The notes: generated from the sequence alone by a model not told the origin. A stretch of 64,000 nt of DNA from Aquisalimonas sp007126095 (GCF_048323695.1 NZ_JBLWFT010000012.1:1-64000), one strand, 5' to 3'. Positions 44,831 through 55,613 are shown, counted from the first letter of the stretch. Program-made: numbers and translations.

Positions 44831-45484
44831 TCAGCTGTCCCGGGCCCGGAGCTCCTGCAGGCGTTCCAGGTGCCCCTGAAAGGTCTCGCGCACGTCGGCC
44901 ATCTCCGTTTCCAGGCGCTGGATCAACCGCTCCTGCCGGGCGATTCGCTCGCGTACCTCATTGATGCGCTCATGGGCCGGCGCCGGATCGCCACTGGCGC
45001 GCCGCTCCAGCCGGGCCGCTTCGTCCCGCAGGCGGTCCAGCTCCTCGCGGTAGCGCTCGATGCGGTTGTCGGCAAGGGACACCGCGGCCTCGAGGGTGGT
45101 GATGCGCTCGTCGCGGGCGGCCCGGATCTCGTCCGGGTGGGTGTAGGTCCTGCGCAGCATGCGGTCGTATTCCGCCTGCTCCGCCGCCCGTTCCTCGGCC
45201 AGGGCCTGCGCTTCGCGCTCCTGGGCCTCCCGCTCGCGCTTCAGCGCCCGCTCTTCGTCGGACAGGGCGGCGTCGATGCGCTCCAGGTGCCGGCCCGAGC
45301 GGTCGTACACGTCGCGCCCGTCCGGTGCGCGATCCGCCGGCAGCCGGTCGCTGTAGTGCACGTTGCCGTCATCGTCCGTCCAGCGGTAGAGCTGACCATC
45401 GGCGCCCGCGGGTGCGGCCAGCACGCTTGTGATGATCAGCGTAGCCAGGGCGCAGGCGCGGCGGTGTGGGAGCAGCGGTTTCAT
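44831..45484 (-). CDS. DUF4124 domain-containing periplasmic protein with coiled coil
   Basis: 217-aa protein: signal peptide (LATLIITSVLAAPAGADG), a DUF4124 motif (LYRWTDDDGNVHYSDRLP) at residues about 32-60, then a long charged coiled coil (about 70-215). DUF4124 proteins are common envelope proteins of unknown role. It converges with argB. Confidence 0.8.
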   Translation of the reverse strand: MKPLLPHRRACALATLIITSVLAAPAGADGQLYRWTDDDGNVHYSDRLPADRAPDGRDVYDRSGRHLERIDAALSDEERALKREREAQEREAQALAEERAAEQAEYDRMLRRTYTHPDEIRAARDERITTLEAAVSLADNRIERYREELDRLRDEAARLERRASGDPAPAHERINEVRERIARQERLIQRLETEMADVRETFQGHLERLQELRARDS

Positions 45485-45519
45485 GGGGCGTTCCTGCCTC
45501 TCGGTACGACGTCTGGTGC

Positions 45520-46662
45520 TCAGTGCCGATCCGTCAGGCGGAGCACCAGGCGGCTGGCCCGCCAGAGCTGCCAGCCATCGCGCAGCCCCGGTGCCACATC
45601 CACATGGTACAGGCCGGCGGCGGGATACAGATGGGCCTGTTCGTCGCCGATAGCGGCCTGCAGGCGTTCACTGTGACCAATCGGGATGACGTTGTCATCC
45701 GTGCCGTGGACCAGGATCAGCTCTGCCTTCAGCCGGGACAGGTCCCGGCGCGCCAGGTCCAGTCCTTGGAGTTCGTCCCGCACCGTCGCGGGCAGGGCAT
45801 CCAAATACTCGCCGACGCGATCGGGGTCGGTGTTGGTGATCAGCCCGTAGACGGCCTGTCCGTCCCCGCCCAGCGCGTCCACCTGGCCGTCGACCTGTGC
45901 ACCCGGGTTCTCCAGGCGTGTCTCGGCGATCTCCCGCAGCAGCTCGCGATCGCGCGGGTCGTCGATGCGATCGAGCTGACTCAGCAGGACCACCCATTTG
46001 CCCTCGCGTCGTGGCTCGGGCACGGTATCCTGGCGCCCGGACCGGGGTTCCACGCCTGTGGTGACGTAGGTGATGGCGTCCTCGATGTCGTAATAGCCGC
46101 CCACGGCAACCAGGAATGCCACGTCCTCTGCCACGTTCGGCGCCTTCGCGGCGATCACCGCCGGCCCGACGGCGAAACTGAACGCCATCAGGCCCACCGG
46201 CTCGGTGGCGAAACCGTCCTGCTCCGCGACCACGTACTCCAGCGTGTCCTGGATGTGCCTGGCGTCGCGCAGCCCCACAGCCATGGTCATGGGCCCCTCC
46301 ACATCGGGGGTGATCACGGTGAAGCCGGCGCGCGCCATGCTGGTGGCGAACTCCACCAGCCGCGGATCGCGGCGGCCGTGCTCGGTGAAGCCGTGTATCA
46401 GCACCAGCGTACCGCGCGGCTCGCGGTCCGCGGGTTGATAGACATCGGCAACGTGTTCCCGGTCGCCGACCGCGTAGGCTACGGTGGAACGCTCAGGCTT
46501 CTCGGTGATGTTCTTCAGCCGGCTGCTCTCGGCGCCGGACTGGACATCACCCAGAAGCAGCATGCTCTCGTAGCCGCGGTGGACGCTGCCGCAGCCGGCC
46601 AGTGCGGCGCCAAGCAGGGTGACAACCAGTATGAGTACAGCGCGCCGGAACAGGGGGTTCAT
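45520..46662 (-). CDS. Alpha/beta hydrolase lipoprotein
   Basis: 380-aa protein with a lipobox LAGC after a hydrophobic signal (AVLILVVTLLGAALAGC). The hydrolase core begins with GTLVLIHGFTEHGRRD (oxyanion-hole HG); the nucleophile-elbow region reads LMAFSFAVGPAV, so the classical GxSxG is AxSxA-like; HGTDDNVIP and a late His (YHVDV) complete an apparent acid-His pair. Activity is uncertain. Its ATG overlaps the ATG of the divergent hydrolase gene inside a CATG. Confidence 0.7.
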   Translation of the reverse strand: MNPLFRRAVLILVVTLLGAALAGCGSVHRGYESMLLLGDVQSGAESSRLKNITEKPERSTVAYAVGDREHVADVYQPADREPRGTLVLIHGFTEHGRRDPRLVEFATSMARAGFTVITPDVEGPMTMAVGLRDARHIQDTLEYVVAEQDGFATEPVGLMAFSFAVGPAVIAAKAPNVAEDVAFLVAVGGYYDIEDAITYVTTGVEPRSGRQDTVPEPRREGKWVVLLSQLDRIDDPRDRELLREIAETRLENPGAQVDGQVDALGGDGQAVYGLITNTDPDRVGEYLDALPATVRDELQGLDLARRDLSRLKAELILVHGTDDNVIPIGHSERLQAAIGDEQAHLYPAAGLYHVDVAPGLRDGWQLWRASRLVLRLTDRH

Positions 46663-47488
46663 GGGGACTATCACCGTCATTGCGCTTATGGGCGTCGGGA
46701 TTTACCTCGGCCTGCTCCTGCTACTGTACGGGATGCAGTCGCGGCTGATCCATCTGCCTGGCGTACCCGGGCGCGAGCTGATTGCCACGCCGGCCGAAAT
46801 CGGGCTCGACTGGGACGATGTTACCCTGGAAACCGAAGACGGCGTTCAGCTTCACGGCTGGTACCTGCCGGGGCCGGATGATACCCGCCATACGGTGCTC
46901 TTCTTTCACGGCAACGCCGGCAACATCAGCCACCGGCTGGACAGTCTGGAGATCTTCCACGACCTTGGAGCCGCCGTGCTGATCATCGATTACCGCGGTT
47001 ACGGTCGTAGCGAGGGGAGCCCGTCCGAGGAAGGACTGTACCGGGACGGTCGCGCTGCATGGGACTATCTCGCGGAGCAACGGGATGTGCCGCCGGGGGA
47101 AATCATTGCCTTCGGCCGTTCCCTGGGAGCGGCGGTGGCCGCCCACGTGGCGACCGAGCGGGACGTGGGGGGCGTGATTCTGGAATCGGCGTTTACGTCG
47201 GCGCCCGACATGGCGGCCGAGCTCTATCCGATCTTCCCGGTGCGCCAGCTTGCCCGTATTCACTACCCGACGCGGAAGTTCGTGCAGGACCTGCAGGTGC
47301 CGCTACTGGTGGTACACAGCCCGGAGGACGAGATAATCCCGTTTCACCACGGCGAGGCGATCTACGAGGCCGCCCGGGAGCCGAAGCAGTTCCTGCGCAT
47401 CCAGGGCGATCACAACACTGGGTTCATGCGCAGCGGCGAGACCTACACGGACGGGCTGGCCGACTGGCTTCGGATGCTGGAGCGGTAA
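46661..47488 (+). CDS. Alpha/beta hydrolase (BEM46/YfhR-like), membrane-anchored
   Basis: 275-aa protein with an N-terminal membrane anchor (VIALMGVGIYLGLLLLLYGMQ). It has FFHGNAGNISHRL (oxyanion hole), nucleophile GRSLGAA (GxSxG), acid HSPEDEIIP and His GDHNTGF, an intact triad. This layout matches YfhR/BEM46 serine hydrolases of unknown substrate. GGGGG lies 4 nt before the ATG. The start codon overlaps that of the divergent lipoprotein gene. Confidence 0.8.
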   Translation: MGTITVIALMGVGIYLGLLLLLYGMQSRLIHLPGVPGRELIATPAEIGLDWDDVTLETEDGVQLHGWYLPGPDDTRHTVLFFHGNAGNISHRLDSLEIFHDLGAAVLIIDYRGYGRSEGSPSEEGLYRDGRAAWDYLAEQRDVPPGEIIAFGRSLGAAVAAHVATERDVGGVILESAFTSAPDMAAELYPIFPVRQLARIHYPTRKFVQDLQVPLLVVHSPEDEIIPFHHGEAIYEAAREPKQFLRIQGDHNTGFMRSGETYTDGLADWLRMLER

Positions 47489-47517
47489 GCGGACCTGTAA
47501 CGGCATGCGCAACGCCC

Positions 47518-47540
47518 GTAGGAGCGGCGCAAGCCGCGAC
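47518..47540 (+). repeat. REP-like element, family B (single)
   Basis: GTAGGAGCGGCGCAAGCC followed by GCGAC: a GTAG tag plus a GC-rich hairpin, the pattern of Pseudomonas/Xanthomonas-type REPs. Between the hydrolase and pyrE. Confidence 0.8.
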
Positions 47541-47547
47541 CGCCGAC

Positions 47548-48189
47548 TCAGGCGCCGTACTGCTCCCGGTAGGCGCGGATGGCGGTGAGGTCCGCGTCGT
47601 GGTCGCCGCGCTGCTCCAGCCACTCCACCAGGTCGTCCAGGTCGACGATGGGCACCACCGGGGCGTTGTACTGGTCCCGAACCTGCTGCACCGCCGACAG
47701 CTCGCCGCTGCCGCGCTCCTTGCGGTCCAGCGCGATCGCCACACCGGCGAGCTCCGCACCGGCGGCGCGGATCATGTTCACCGATTCCCGCACCGAGGTA
47801 CCGGCCGAGATCACGTCGTCGATCACCAGCACGCGGCCGGCCAGCGGTGCGCCGACAATGGTGCCGCCCTCGCCGTGATCCTTGGCCTCCTTGCGGTTGA
47901 AGGCCCAGGGCACGTCCCGGTCGTGGTGATCGGCCAGCGCCACGGCTGTCGTGCTGGCCAGGGGAATGCCCTTGTAGGCCGGGCCGAAGAGCATGTCGAA
48001 GCCGACCCCCGAGTTCGTGATCGAGCGCGCGTAGTAGCGCCCCAGGGCGGCGAGGGTGCCGCCGGTGTTGAACAGCCCGGCGTTGAAGAAGTAGGGACTG
48101 ATACGACCCGATTTGAGCTGGAATTCGCCGAAGCGCAGCACGTTCTGCTCCAGGGCGAAATCGAGGAATTCCCTTTGGTAATCGTGCAT
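47548..48189 (-). CDS. pyrE: Orotate phosphoribosyltransferase
   Basis: 213-aa PRTase of pyrimidine synthesis, same length as E. coli PyrE. FGEFQLKSGRISPYFFNAGLF and the PRPP-binding RVLVIDDVISAGTSVRES are diagnostic. The start MHDYQREFLDFAL is family-typical. Flanked on both sides by family B REP-like repeats. Confidence 0.96.
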   Translation of the reverse strand: MHDYQREFLDFALEQNVLRFGEFQLKSGRISPYFFNAGLFNTGGTLAALGRYYARSITNSGVGFDMLFGPAYKGIPLASTTAVALADHHDRDVPWAFNRKEAKDHGEGGTIVGAPLAGRVLVIDDVISAGTSVRESVNMIRAAGAELAGVAIALDRKERGSGELSAVQQVRDQYNAPVVPIVDLDDLVEWLEQRGDHDADLTAIRAYREQYGA

Positions 48190-48216
48190 AGCCGTTGTGT
48201 TCGTCTCCGATGCCTC

Positions 48217-48287
48217 GTAGGAGCGGCGCGAGCCGCGACAGCGGCCTGCCACAAGCTCTGCGAAATCGCGGCTTGCGCCGCTCCTAC
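48217..48287. repeat. REP-like inverted doublet, family B
   Basis: Forward GTAGGAGCGGCGCGAGCC copy (48217-48239) and reverse copy (48266-48287, ending CTCCTAC) about 26 bp apart. GTAG tags face outward, opposite to family A. It fills the pyrE-ppc gap. Confidence 0.85.
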
Positions 48288-48295
48288 GGTGAATG

Positions 48296-50941
48296 CTATC
48301 CCGTGTTGCGCATGCCGGCGGCGATGCCGTTGATGCACACCTGCAGCGCCTTGCGCAGGTGCTCCTCGTTGCGGTGCCGGACCCGGTGCAGCAGCTCCAC
48401 CTGTAGCCGGTTGAGCGGGTCCACGTAGGGGTTGCGCACGTCCACCGAACGCCGCACCACCGGGAAGTCGGCCAGCGGCCGTTCGTGGCCGCTCACGGTG
48501 AGCACGGCGTCCAGGGTGTGCCGGTAACGCTGCCGGAGGTCGTCGCCCAGGGGCTGTAGCTCGGCCGGGACGAGGCGACGGTCGTACTGCGCGGCAACGT
48601 CCGGATCGCCCTTGGCCAGCACCATTTCCACCATGTCCAGAAAGGCGTGGAAGAAGGGCCATTGCTCGAACATGGTGCGCAGGCGCTCTTCCTGGCCCTG
48701 TTCCAGCGCCTCTCGCAGCGCTTCGCCGACGCCCAGCCAGGCGGGCAGAAGCAGGCGGGTCTGGGTCCAGCTGAAGATCCAGGGGATGGCGCGCAGGCTC
48801 TCGACGCCGCCGCTCTGCCGGCGTTTCGCCGGGCGGGAGCCTATGGTGAGCCCGGCGATCTCCTGCTCGGGTGTGGCGGCGCGGAAATACTCCACGAAGT
48901 TGTCCGTATGCCGGACCATGCCGCGATAGGATGCCACGGCGGTACCGGAGAGGGTGTCCATGAGCTCACGCCACTCGGGGTCGGGCTCCGGTGGTGGCTG
49001 CAGCGTAGCTTCCAGCACGGCGGTGGTGTAGAGCTCCAGGTTGCGCAGGGCGATGCCGGGCAGGCCGAACTTGGCCTGGATGACCTCGCCCTGCTCGGTG
49101 GCGCGCAGGCTGCCGTTCACCGATCCGGGTGGCTGGGACAGAATGGCCGCGTGGGTAGGGCCGCCGCCGCGGCCGATGGAGCCGCCCCGGCCGTGGAACA
49201 GGGTCAGCTCCACGCCGTTGCGCCGGCAGCAGGCCAACAGCCGCTCCTGGGTCTGGTAGAGCGCCCAGGCGGCGGTGAGGTGGCCGGCGTCCTTGCCTGA
49301 GTCGGAGTAGCCGATCATGATCTCCTGCTGGCCCTGGATGCGCTGGTGGTACCAGTCGATCTCCAGCAGCCGGTCGAGACAGGCCTCGGCGCCTTCCAGG
49401 TCGTCCAGGGTCTCGAACAGTGGCACCACCCGGAGGTAGTGCTTCACGCCGGCCTCTTTCTGCAGCAGCTCCACCGCCAGGATGTCCGACGGCTTGGATG
49501 CCATGGAGATGATGTAGGCCCCAAGGCTGTCCGGCCCCTGTTCCGCGATGACCTGGAATGTGTCCAGCACTTCCTGGACGTCGTCGTCCGGGGCGAAACC
49601 GCGCGGGGTGAGTGGCCGTGGGTTGTCCAACTCGGCGATCAGGAAGCGCTGGCGCTCTTCCTCGCTCCAGTCGCCGTAGTCGCCCACGCCCAGCGCCCGG
49701 GTGATGGCGCCGAGGGCTTCGGTGTGACGTCCGGCTTCCTGGCGGATGTCGATGCGCATCAGGGTCAGGCCGAAACAGCTCACCCGACGCAGCAGGTCCA
49801 GCAGACGGCCGTCGGCCACCACGCCGGCACCGCAGCGATGCAGCGAGCGGTAGCAGTCCAGCAGCGGCTGCCGGAAGTCGTCCACATGCAGGTAGATCTC
49901 GCCTTCCGGCAGCTCCCGGCCGGCGAGCCGTGCCTCCAGCCACCGCAGGGTGAGCCGCATGCGGGCGCGCACGCGCTTGAGTACGACCCGGTAGGGCTCC
50001 CAGGCGTCGCCCACCTGTTCGCGCAGGTCGGCGTCGCGGCACTGCAGGGACAGCTCGGAGATCAGGCGGGTGAGCTCCTTGTCGTAGAGCTCCGCCGCCT
50101 GCCAGCGAGCCATGAGACAGACGTTGCGGGTGACGCGGCCGGTGACGCGCGGGTTGCCGTCGCGATCGCCGCCCATCCATGAGCCGAACTGGATCGGGGC
50201 CACGTCCAGCGGCAGGCCGCGGTTGGTGTAGTCCCGGAGCATGCGGTCCAGGCGCCGGGCGTGGCGGGGAATGGCATCCCAGAGGGTCTGCTCCACCACG
50301 GCGTAGCCCCAGCGGGCCTCGTCCTCGGGGGAGGGGCGACGCTGGCGGATCTCGTCGGTATGCCAGGCGGCGGTGACTTCCCGCTTGAGTTCCGCCTGCA
50401 GCTCGCCGGTCTCGTCGGGGGTGAGATCCTGGCGGTCCTGGGTCTCCAGCAGGCTGGCGATGCGGTTGTGTTTCTGCAGCAGCGACCGCCGCGTCACCTC
50501 GGTGGGGTGGGCCGTGAGGACCAGGCCCACCCGCATGCTGCACACGGCGTTGAACAGGTCATCCGGGTCGGTGCCCGCGGCCAGGCGCTTGAACCCTTCT
50601 TCCAGCGAGCCGCGCAGCGGGGTGGAGTCCGGCGCCAGCGCCCACGCCCGGCTGCGGCGGACGCGGTGATGCTGTTCGGCGATGTTGGCCAGGTTGAGGA
50701 AGTGGGAGAAGGCGCGGACGACGGGCATGATCATGTTGTCGTCCAGGCCGGTCAGCGTCTCTTCCAGCCGGGTGGCGGCCTGGTTGTCGCCGCTGCGTGC
50801 CTGCTTGGCCAGGCTGCGCACGGTCTCGACGGTCTGGTAGAGGTCCTGGCTGCCCTGTTCGCGCAGGATCTGGCCGAGCAGGTCGCCCAGTTCCCGGATG
50901 TCATCGCGAAGGGGTTGGTCTGTGGCGGATCGATCGGTCAT
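48296..50941 (-). CDS. ppc: Phosphoenolpyruvate carboxylase
   Basis: 881-aa anaplerotic enzyme converting PEP and bicarbonate to oxaloacetate; E. coli Ppc is 883 aa. Catalytic-His block LTAHPTEVTRRSLLQKH, active-site loops YSDSGKDAGHL and FHGRGGSIGRGGGPTHAAILSQPPGSV, and the C-terminal INGIAAGMRNTG are intact. GAGGT lies 6 nt before the ATG. It follows icd on the same strand across a family C repeat. Confidence 0.97.
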   Translation of the reverse strand: MTDRSATDQPLRDDIRELGDLLGQILREQGSQDLYQTVETVRSLAKQARSGDNQAATRLEETLTGLDDNMIMPVVRAFSHFLNLANIAEQHHRVRRSRAWALAPDSTPLRGSLEEGFKRLAAGTDPDDLFNAVCSMRVGLVLTAHPTEVTRRSLLQKHNRIASLLETQDRQDLTPDETGELQAELKREVTAAWHTDEIRQRRPSPEDEARWGYAVVEQTLWDAIPRHARRLDRMLRDYTNRGLPLDVAPIQFGSWMGGDRDGNPRVTGRVTRNVCLMARWQAAELYDKELTRLISELSLQCRDADLREQVGDAWEPYRVVLKRVRARMRLTLRWLEARLAGRELPEGEIYLHVDDFRQPLLDCYRSLHRCGAGVVADGRLLDLLRRVSCFGLTLMRIDIRQEAGRHTEALGAITRALGVGDYGDWSEEERQRFLIAELDNPRPLTPRGFAPDDDVQEVLDTFQVIAEQGPDSLGAYIISMASKPSDILAVELLQKEAGVKHYLRVVPLFETLDDLEGAEACLDRLLEIDWYHQRIQGQQEIMIGYSDSGKDAGHLTAAWALYQTQERLLACCRRNGVELTLFHGRGGSIGRGGGPTHAAILSQPPGSVNGSLRATEQGEVIQAKFGLPGIALRNLELYTTAVLEATLQPPPEPDPEWRELMDTLSGTAVASYRGMVRHTDNFVEYFRAATPEQEIAGLTIGSRPAKRRQSGGVESLRAIPWIFSWTQTRLLLPAWLGVGEALREALEQGQEERLRTMFEQWPFFHAFLDMVEMVLAKGDPDVAAQYDRRLVPAELQPLGDDLRQRYRHTLDAVLTVSGHERPLADFPVVRRSVDVRNPYVDPLNRLQVELLHRVRHRNEEHLRKALQVCINGIAAGMRNTG

Positions 50942-50994
50942 GGCGACCTCGGTCTGTTCTGGGCCGGTCTGATTGCAGCGGGTGCGGTAACAGA

Positions 50995-51043
50995 CGGGGC
51001 TGAAGCCCCTCCCACCGTCGGTGTGGGAGGGGCTTCAGCCCCG
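50995..51043. repeat. REP-like inverted pair, family C; also a potential terminator of icd
   Basis: Perfect 21-bp inverted repeat (50995-51015 and 51023-51043, right arm beginning GTGGGAGGGGCTTCAGCCCC) with a 7-nt loop. Each arm also contains its own small palindrome (GGGGCT-TC-AGCCCC). Lying 39 bp after the icd stop, transcripts of icd would form a very stable hairpin here. Confidence 0.85.
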
Positions 51044-51081
51044 ACCATGGTGTGACAAAGACACCCGAGTCCGTTCCGGTG

Positions 51082-52842
<1,761 letters not shown>

Positions 52843-53155
52843 GCGTCCTCCTCTTGTGGTTCATGCCAGCCCGAATGGACTTTTGGTCCCGACGTCCCAG
52901 GGTTGGCGGACGCCACGGGTCATGGCCGGGCAGCCTGGTTGTCAGGCCTGAGTATAACCCTTTCGCCGGAGGCCGGCGGGGCGGCGGGATGCTCCGCCGC
53001 CGGGAGAAACGGTCTCGGGCGGTCGATGCGCGCAGAGTCCCCGCAGGACACGCTGAGCCAAGCCCTCCGTGCGCCTTCTTGCGGCGCTTGCGGGAGGGGG
53101 CCGCTCGGTGGCTCGTCATTTTGCCCCGGGGCGGGAGCGCGTTCAAGGAAGCGCC
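52843..53155. other. Gene-free region upstream of icd
   Basis: 313 bp, GC-rich, holding the icd leader. I see a possible minus-strand -10 (TATACT, 52956-52951) but no -35, and short GC-rich inverted repeats (GGCGGCGG/CCGCCGCC around 52980-53002). Small frames are open here but show no ribosome site or recognisable protein, so I call none. Confidence 0.4.
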
Positions 53156-53426
53156 TAGGGAAACACTGAACAATTCCCATGGGGCTCTGGTCTTCAGCCG
53201 TGCCCGCAGGCAAGGCGCGGCTCGCAGTCAATGGCCGTCGCCCTTGGCAAGAGACGCAACGCCGACTGCGGGCACGGCTGAAGACCCCGACGGGCGGGCC
53301 ATGCGTTCGCAGTGGACTGTGTTGGCGTTCTTGCCAAGGGCGACGGCCATTGACTGCGAACGCCGCCTTGCCACTGCGAACGCATGGCTCCGCAGAGCCC
53401 CATGCGAATTGTTCAGTGTTTCCCTA
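53156..53426. mobile_element. MITE-like non-coding element with interlocked inverted repeats
   Basis: Terminal inverted repeats of 34 bp (53156-53189 and 53393-53426, one mismatch; outer end TAGGGAAACACTGAACAATT). Inside, three perfect inverted repeats interlock: B 53189-53209 with 53266-53286 (21 bp), C 53223-53252 with 53329-53358 (30 bp), D 53299-53315 with 53371-53387 (17 bp), in the order B C B' D C' D', each arm separated by 12-13 bp. If the ends are GGGAAACACTG, both flanks carry TA as a possible target duplication. No transposase is encoded. Confidence 0.8.
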
Positions 53427-53551
53427 AGTCGACACCCGCACGGGCGCCAACTACAATGCCTGTCCAGTATTCCACCGGTGCCGGACCGGGATGGCGCAGG
53501 CACGCGCCAGACCGCGCCAGGCAGGCCGGATTTCCAGCGAGGAGGCATGAC

Positions 53552-54736
53552 ATGACGCGCGAAGTTGTGGTGGTAAGCGGAGCCCGCACGGCGATTGGTA
53601 CCTACGGTGGCGGGCTGAAGGATGTCTCTCTCGGCGATCTCGCCGCGGACGTTCTGCGCGAGTCCGTGCGCCGGTCCGGCGTGGACCCGCAGCAGGTCGG
53701 GCACGTGGTGTTCGGTAACGTCATTCACACCGAACCGCGGGACATGTATTTGGCCCGCGTGGCCACCATCAATGGTGGCCTCGCTCAGCAGACCCCGGCG
53801 CTGACCCTCAATCGCCTGTGCGGCAGCGGCCTGCAGGCGATTCTCACGGCCTCCGACTACATCCGCAACGGCGACGCCGAGGCCGTGGTGGGTGGTGGCG
53901 CCGATGCCATGTCCCGCGCGCCCTACTGGCTGCCGTCCGGCCGCTGGGGGCAGCGCATGGGCGACGGCGCCATGCTGGATGCCATGGTAGGGGCGCTGAC
54001 CGATCCCTTCGACAAGTGCCACATGGGCATCACCGCCGAGAACGTGGCCGAGAAGTGGGGCGTGTCCCGGGAGGATCAGGATGCGCTGGCCGCCGAGAGC
54101 CACCGGCGGGCGGCCAACGCCATCGACGAAGGCCGCTTCAAGGACCAGATCATGCCGGTGGAGATCAAGTCCCGGAAGGGCACGAAGGTGTTCGACACCG
54201 ACGAGGGTCCCCGCCGCGACACCGACGCGGACGCGCTCTCCGGCATGAAGCCCGTGTTCAAGCGCGACGGCGGCACCGTGACGGCCGGCAACGCGTCGTC
54301 CCTGAACGATGGCGCCGCGGCGGTGACCATGATGGAAGCGGGTGCGGCCGAGAAGGCCGGTCTCAAGCCCATGGGTCGCCTCGTGGCCGGCACGGTGGCC
54401 GCGGTGGATCCCAAGTACATGGGTATCGGTCCGGTGCCGGCGGTGCAGCAGCTGCTGGAGAAAACCGGGGTCAGCCGTGACCAGATCGACGTCTGGGAGA
54501 TCAATGAAGCCTTTGCCGCCCAGGCGCTGGCCGTGTGCCGCGACCTGGAGCTGGACATGGACAAGGTCAACCCCAACGGCAGCGGCATCTCCCTGGGGCA
54601 TCCCATCGGCGCCACCGGTGCCAACCTGACGGTTAAGGCGCTCTACGAGCTCCAGCGCGCCGGCGGCCGCTACGCGGTGGTGACCATGTGCATCGGCGGC
54701 GGTCAGGGCATCGCCGCATTGTTCGAGCGCATGTAA
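53552..54736 (+). CDS. Acetyl-CoA acetyltransferase (thiolase)
   Basis: 394-aa biosynthetic-type thiolase (PhaA/BktB/AtoB class). Nucleophile Cys90 in LNRLCGSGLQAI, NEAFAAQAL, the His loop GHPIGATGA and the second Cys loop CIGGGQGIA are intact. It condenses two acetyl-CoA or degrades acetoacetyl-CoA. GGAGG precedes the ATG by 7 nt. No phaB/phaC genes are in the window, so a polyhydroxyalkanoate role is only possible. The upstream open frame reaches into the inverted-repeat element and is not taken as coding. Confidence 0.93.
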   Translation: MTREVVVVSGARTAIGTYGGGLKDVSLGDLAADVLRESVRRSGVDPQQVGHVVFGNVIHTEPRDMYLARVATINGGLAQQTPALTLNRLCGSGLQAILTASDYIRNGDAEAVVGGGADAMSRAPYWLPSGRWGQRMGDGAMLDAMVGALTDPFDKCHMGITAENVAEKWGVSREDQDALAAESHRRAANAIDEGRFKDQIMPVEIKSRKGTKVFDTDEGPRRDTDADALSGMKPVFKRDGGTVTAGNASSLNDGAAAVTMMEAGAAEKAGLKPMGRLVAGTVAAVDPKYMGIGPVPAVQQLLEKTGVSRDQIDVWEINEAFAAQALAVCRDLELDMDKVNPNGSGISLGHPIGATGANLTVKALYELQRAGGRYAVVTMCIGGGQGIAALFERM

Positions 54737-54762
54737 CGCGCCTCGATCCGCGACTTGCATTC

Positions 54763-54795
54763 CGGGGCGGCCCAGCAGGGCCGCCCCGTTTGTTT
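54763..54795 (+). terminator. Terminator between thiolase and exonuclease III
   Basis: CGGGGCGGCCC (54763-54773), loop AGCA, GGGCCGCCCCG (54778-54788), then TTTGTTT. 11-bp GC stem, 27 bp past the thiolase stop. Confidence 0.85.
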
Positions 54796-54827
54796 CCGGT
54801 CCGTTGTTACCTGCAAGGCGATTGTCC

Positions 54828-55613
54828 ATGCGCGTTATCAGCCTCAACTGCAACGGCATCCGTGCCGCGGCCCGCAAGGGATTCTTCGACTGGTTGCCGC
54901 AGCAGCAGGCCGACGTGGTCTGCCTGCAGGAGCTCAAGGCCCAGCCCGACCAGTTGCCCGCGGACCCGTTTCATCCCGAGGGTTATCACGTGGCGCTGCA
55001 CGCCGCGGAGAAGAAGGGGTACAGCGGCGTCGGCATCTACGCCCGACGTGAGCCGGATGACGTCATCCGCGGGCTCGGCTGGCCGGACTTCGACGCCGAG
55101 GGCCGCTGGATCGAGGCGCGGTTCGGCGCGCTGTCGGTGGTGTCGCTGTATTTCCCGTCCGGCTCGTCCGGCGACCAGCGGCAAGGGGTGAAGGAAGGCT
55201 GGATGGGCGACTTCCTGGATCACCTGCGCGAGCTCATGGCCGACGGCCGCGAGTACATCATCTGCGGCGACTGGAATATCGCCCACCGCGAGCTCGACCT
55301 GCGCAACTGGCGCAGCAACCGGAAGAACTCCGGCTTTCTGCCCCATGAGCGGGAGTGGCTGGACCGCGTCTTCGACGAGGTGGGCTGGGTGGACGCCTAC
55401 CGGGCGCTCTACCCGGAGCGGGAGCAGTACACCTGGTGGTCGAACCGCGGCCGGGCCTGGGACAACAACACGGGCTGGCGGATCGACTACCAGGTGATCA
55501 CGCCTGGCCTGAAGCCGTCGCTGCGAGACGCGTCCGTCTATACCGACGACCGCTTCTCGGACCACGCGCCGTTAACCGTGGATTACGATCAGGCGAACCT
55601 GTCTTCCAGGTAG
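54828..55613 (+). CDS. xth: Exodeoxyribonuclease III
   Basis: 261-aa endonuclease/exonuclease/phosphatase-fold AP endonuclease. RVISLNCNGIRAAARKGFFDWL, VCLQELKAQ (metal Glu), GDWNIAH and the C-terminal SDHAPLTVDY are the family motifs. It processes abasic sites. I use ATG at 54828; upstream codons are poor. It overlaps the convergent thioredoxin-like gene by 25 bp. Confidence 0.93.
   Translation: MRVISLNCNGIRAAARKGFFDWLPQQQADVVCLQELKAQPDQLPADPFHPEGYHVALHAAEKKGYSGVGIYARREPDDVIRGLGWPDFDAEGRWIEARFGALSVVSLYFPSGSSGDQRQGVKEGWMGDFLDHLRELMADGREYIICGDWNIAHRELDLRNWRSNRKNSGFLPHEREWLDRVFDEVGWVDAYRALYPEREQYTWWSNRGRAWDNNTGWRIDYQVITPGLKPSLRDASVYTDDRFSDHAPLTVDYDQANLSSR

Noticed and set aside
53156..53426. 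Integron attC-like site or a folded RNA gene such as a riboswitch
   Set aside because: No attC core sites or integrase; arms interlock instead of forming one imperfect hairpin; 34-bp terminal repeats fit a transposable element better.
53384..53551. N-terminal extension of the thiolase into the inverted-repeat element
   Set aside because: The family start is MTREVVVVSGARTAIG with GGAGG upstream at 53552; the extension is inside the element's terminal repeat and has no thiolase similarity.
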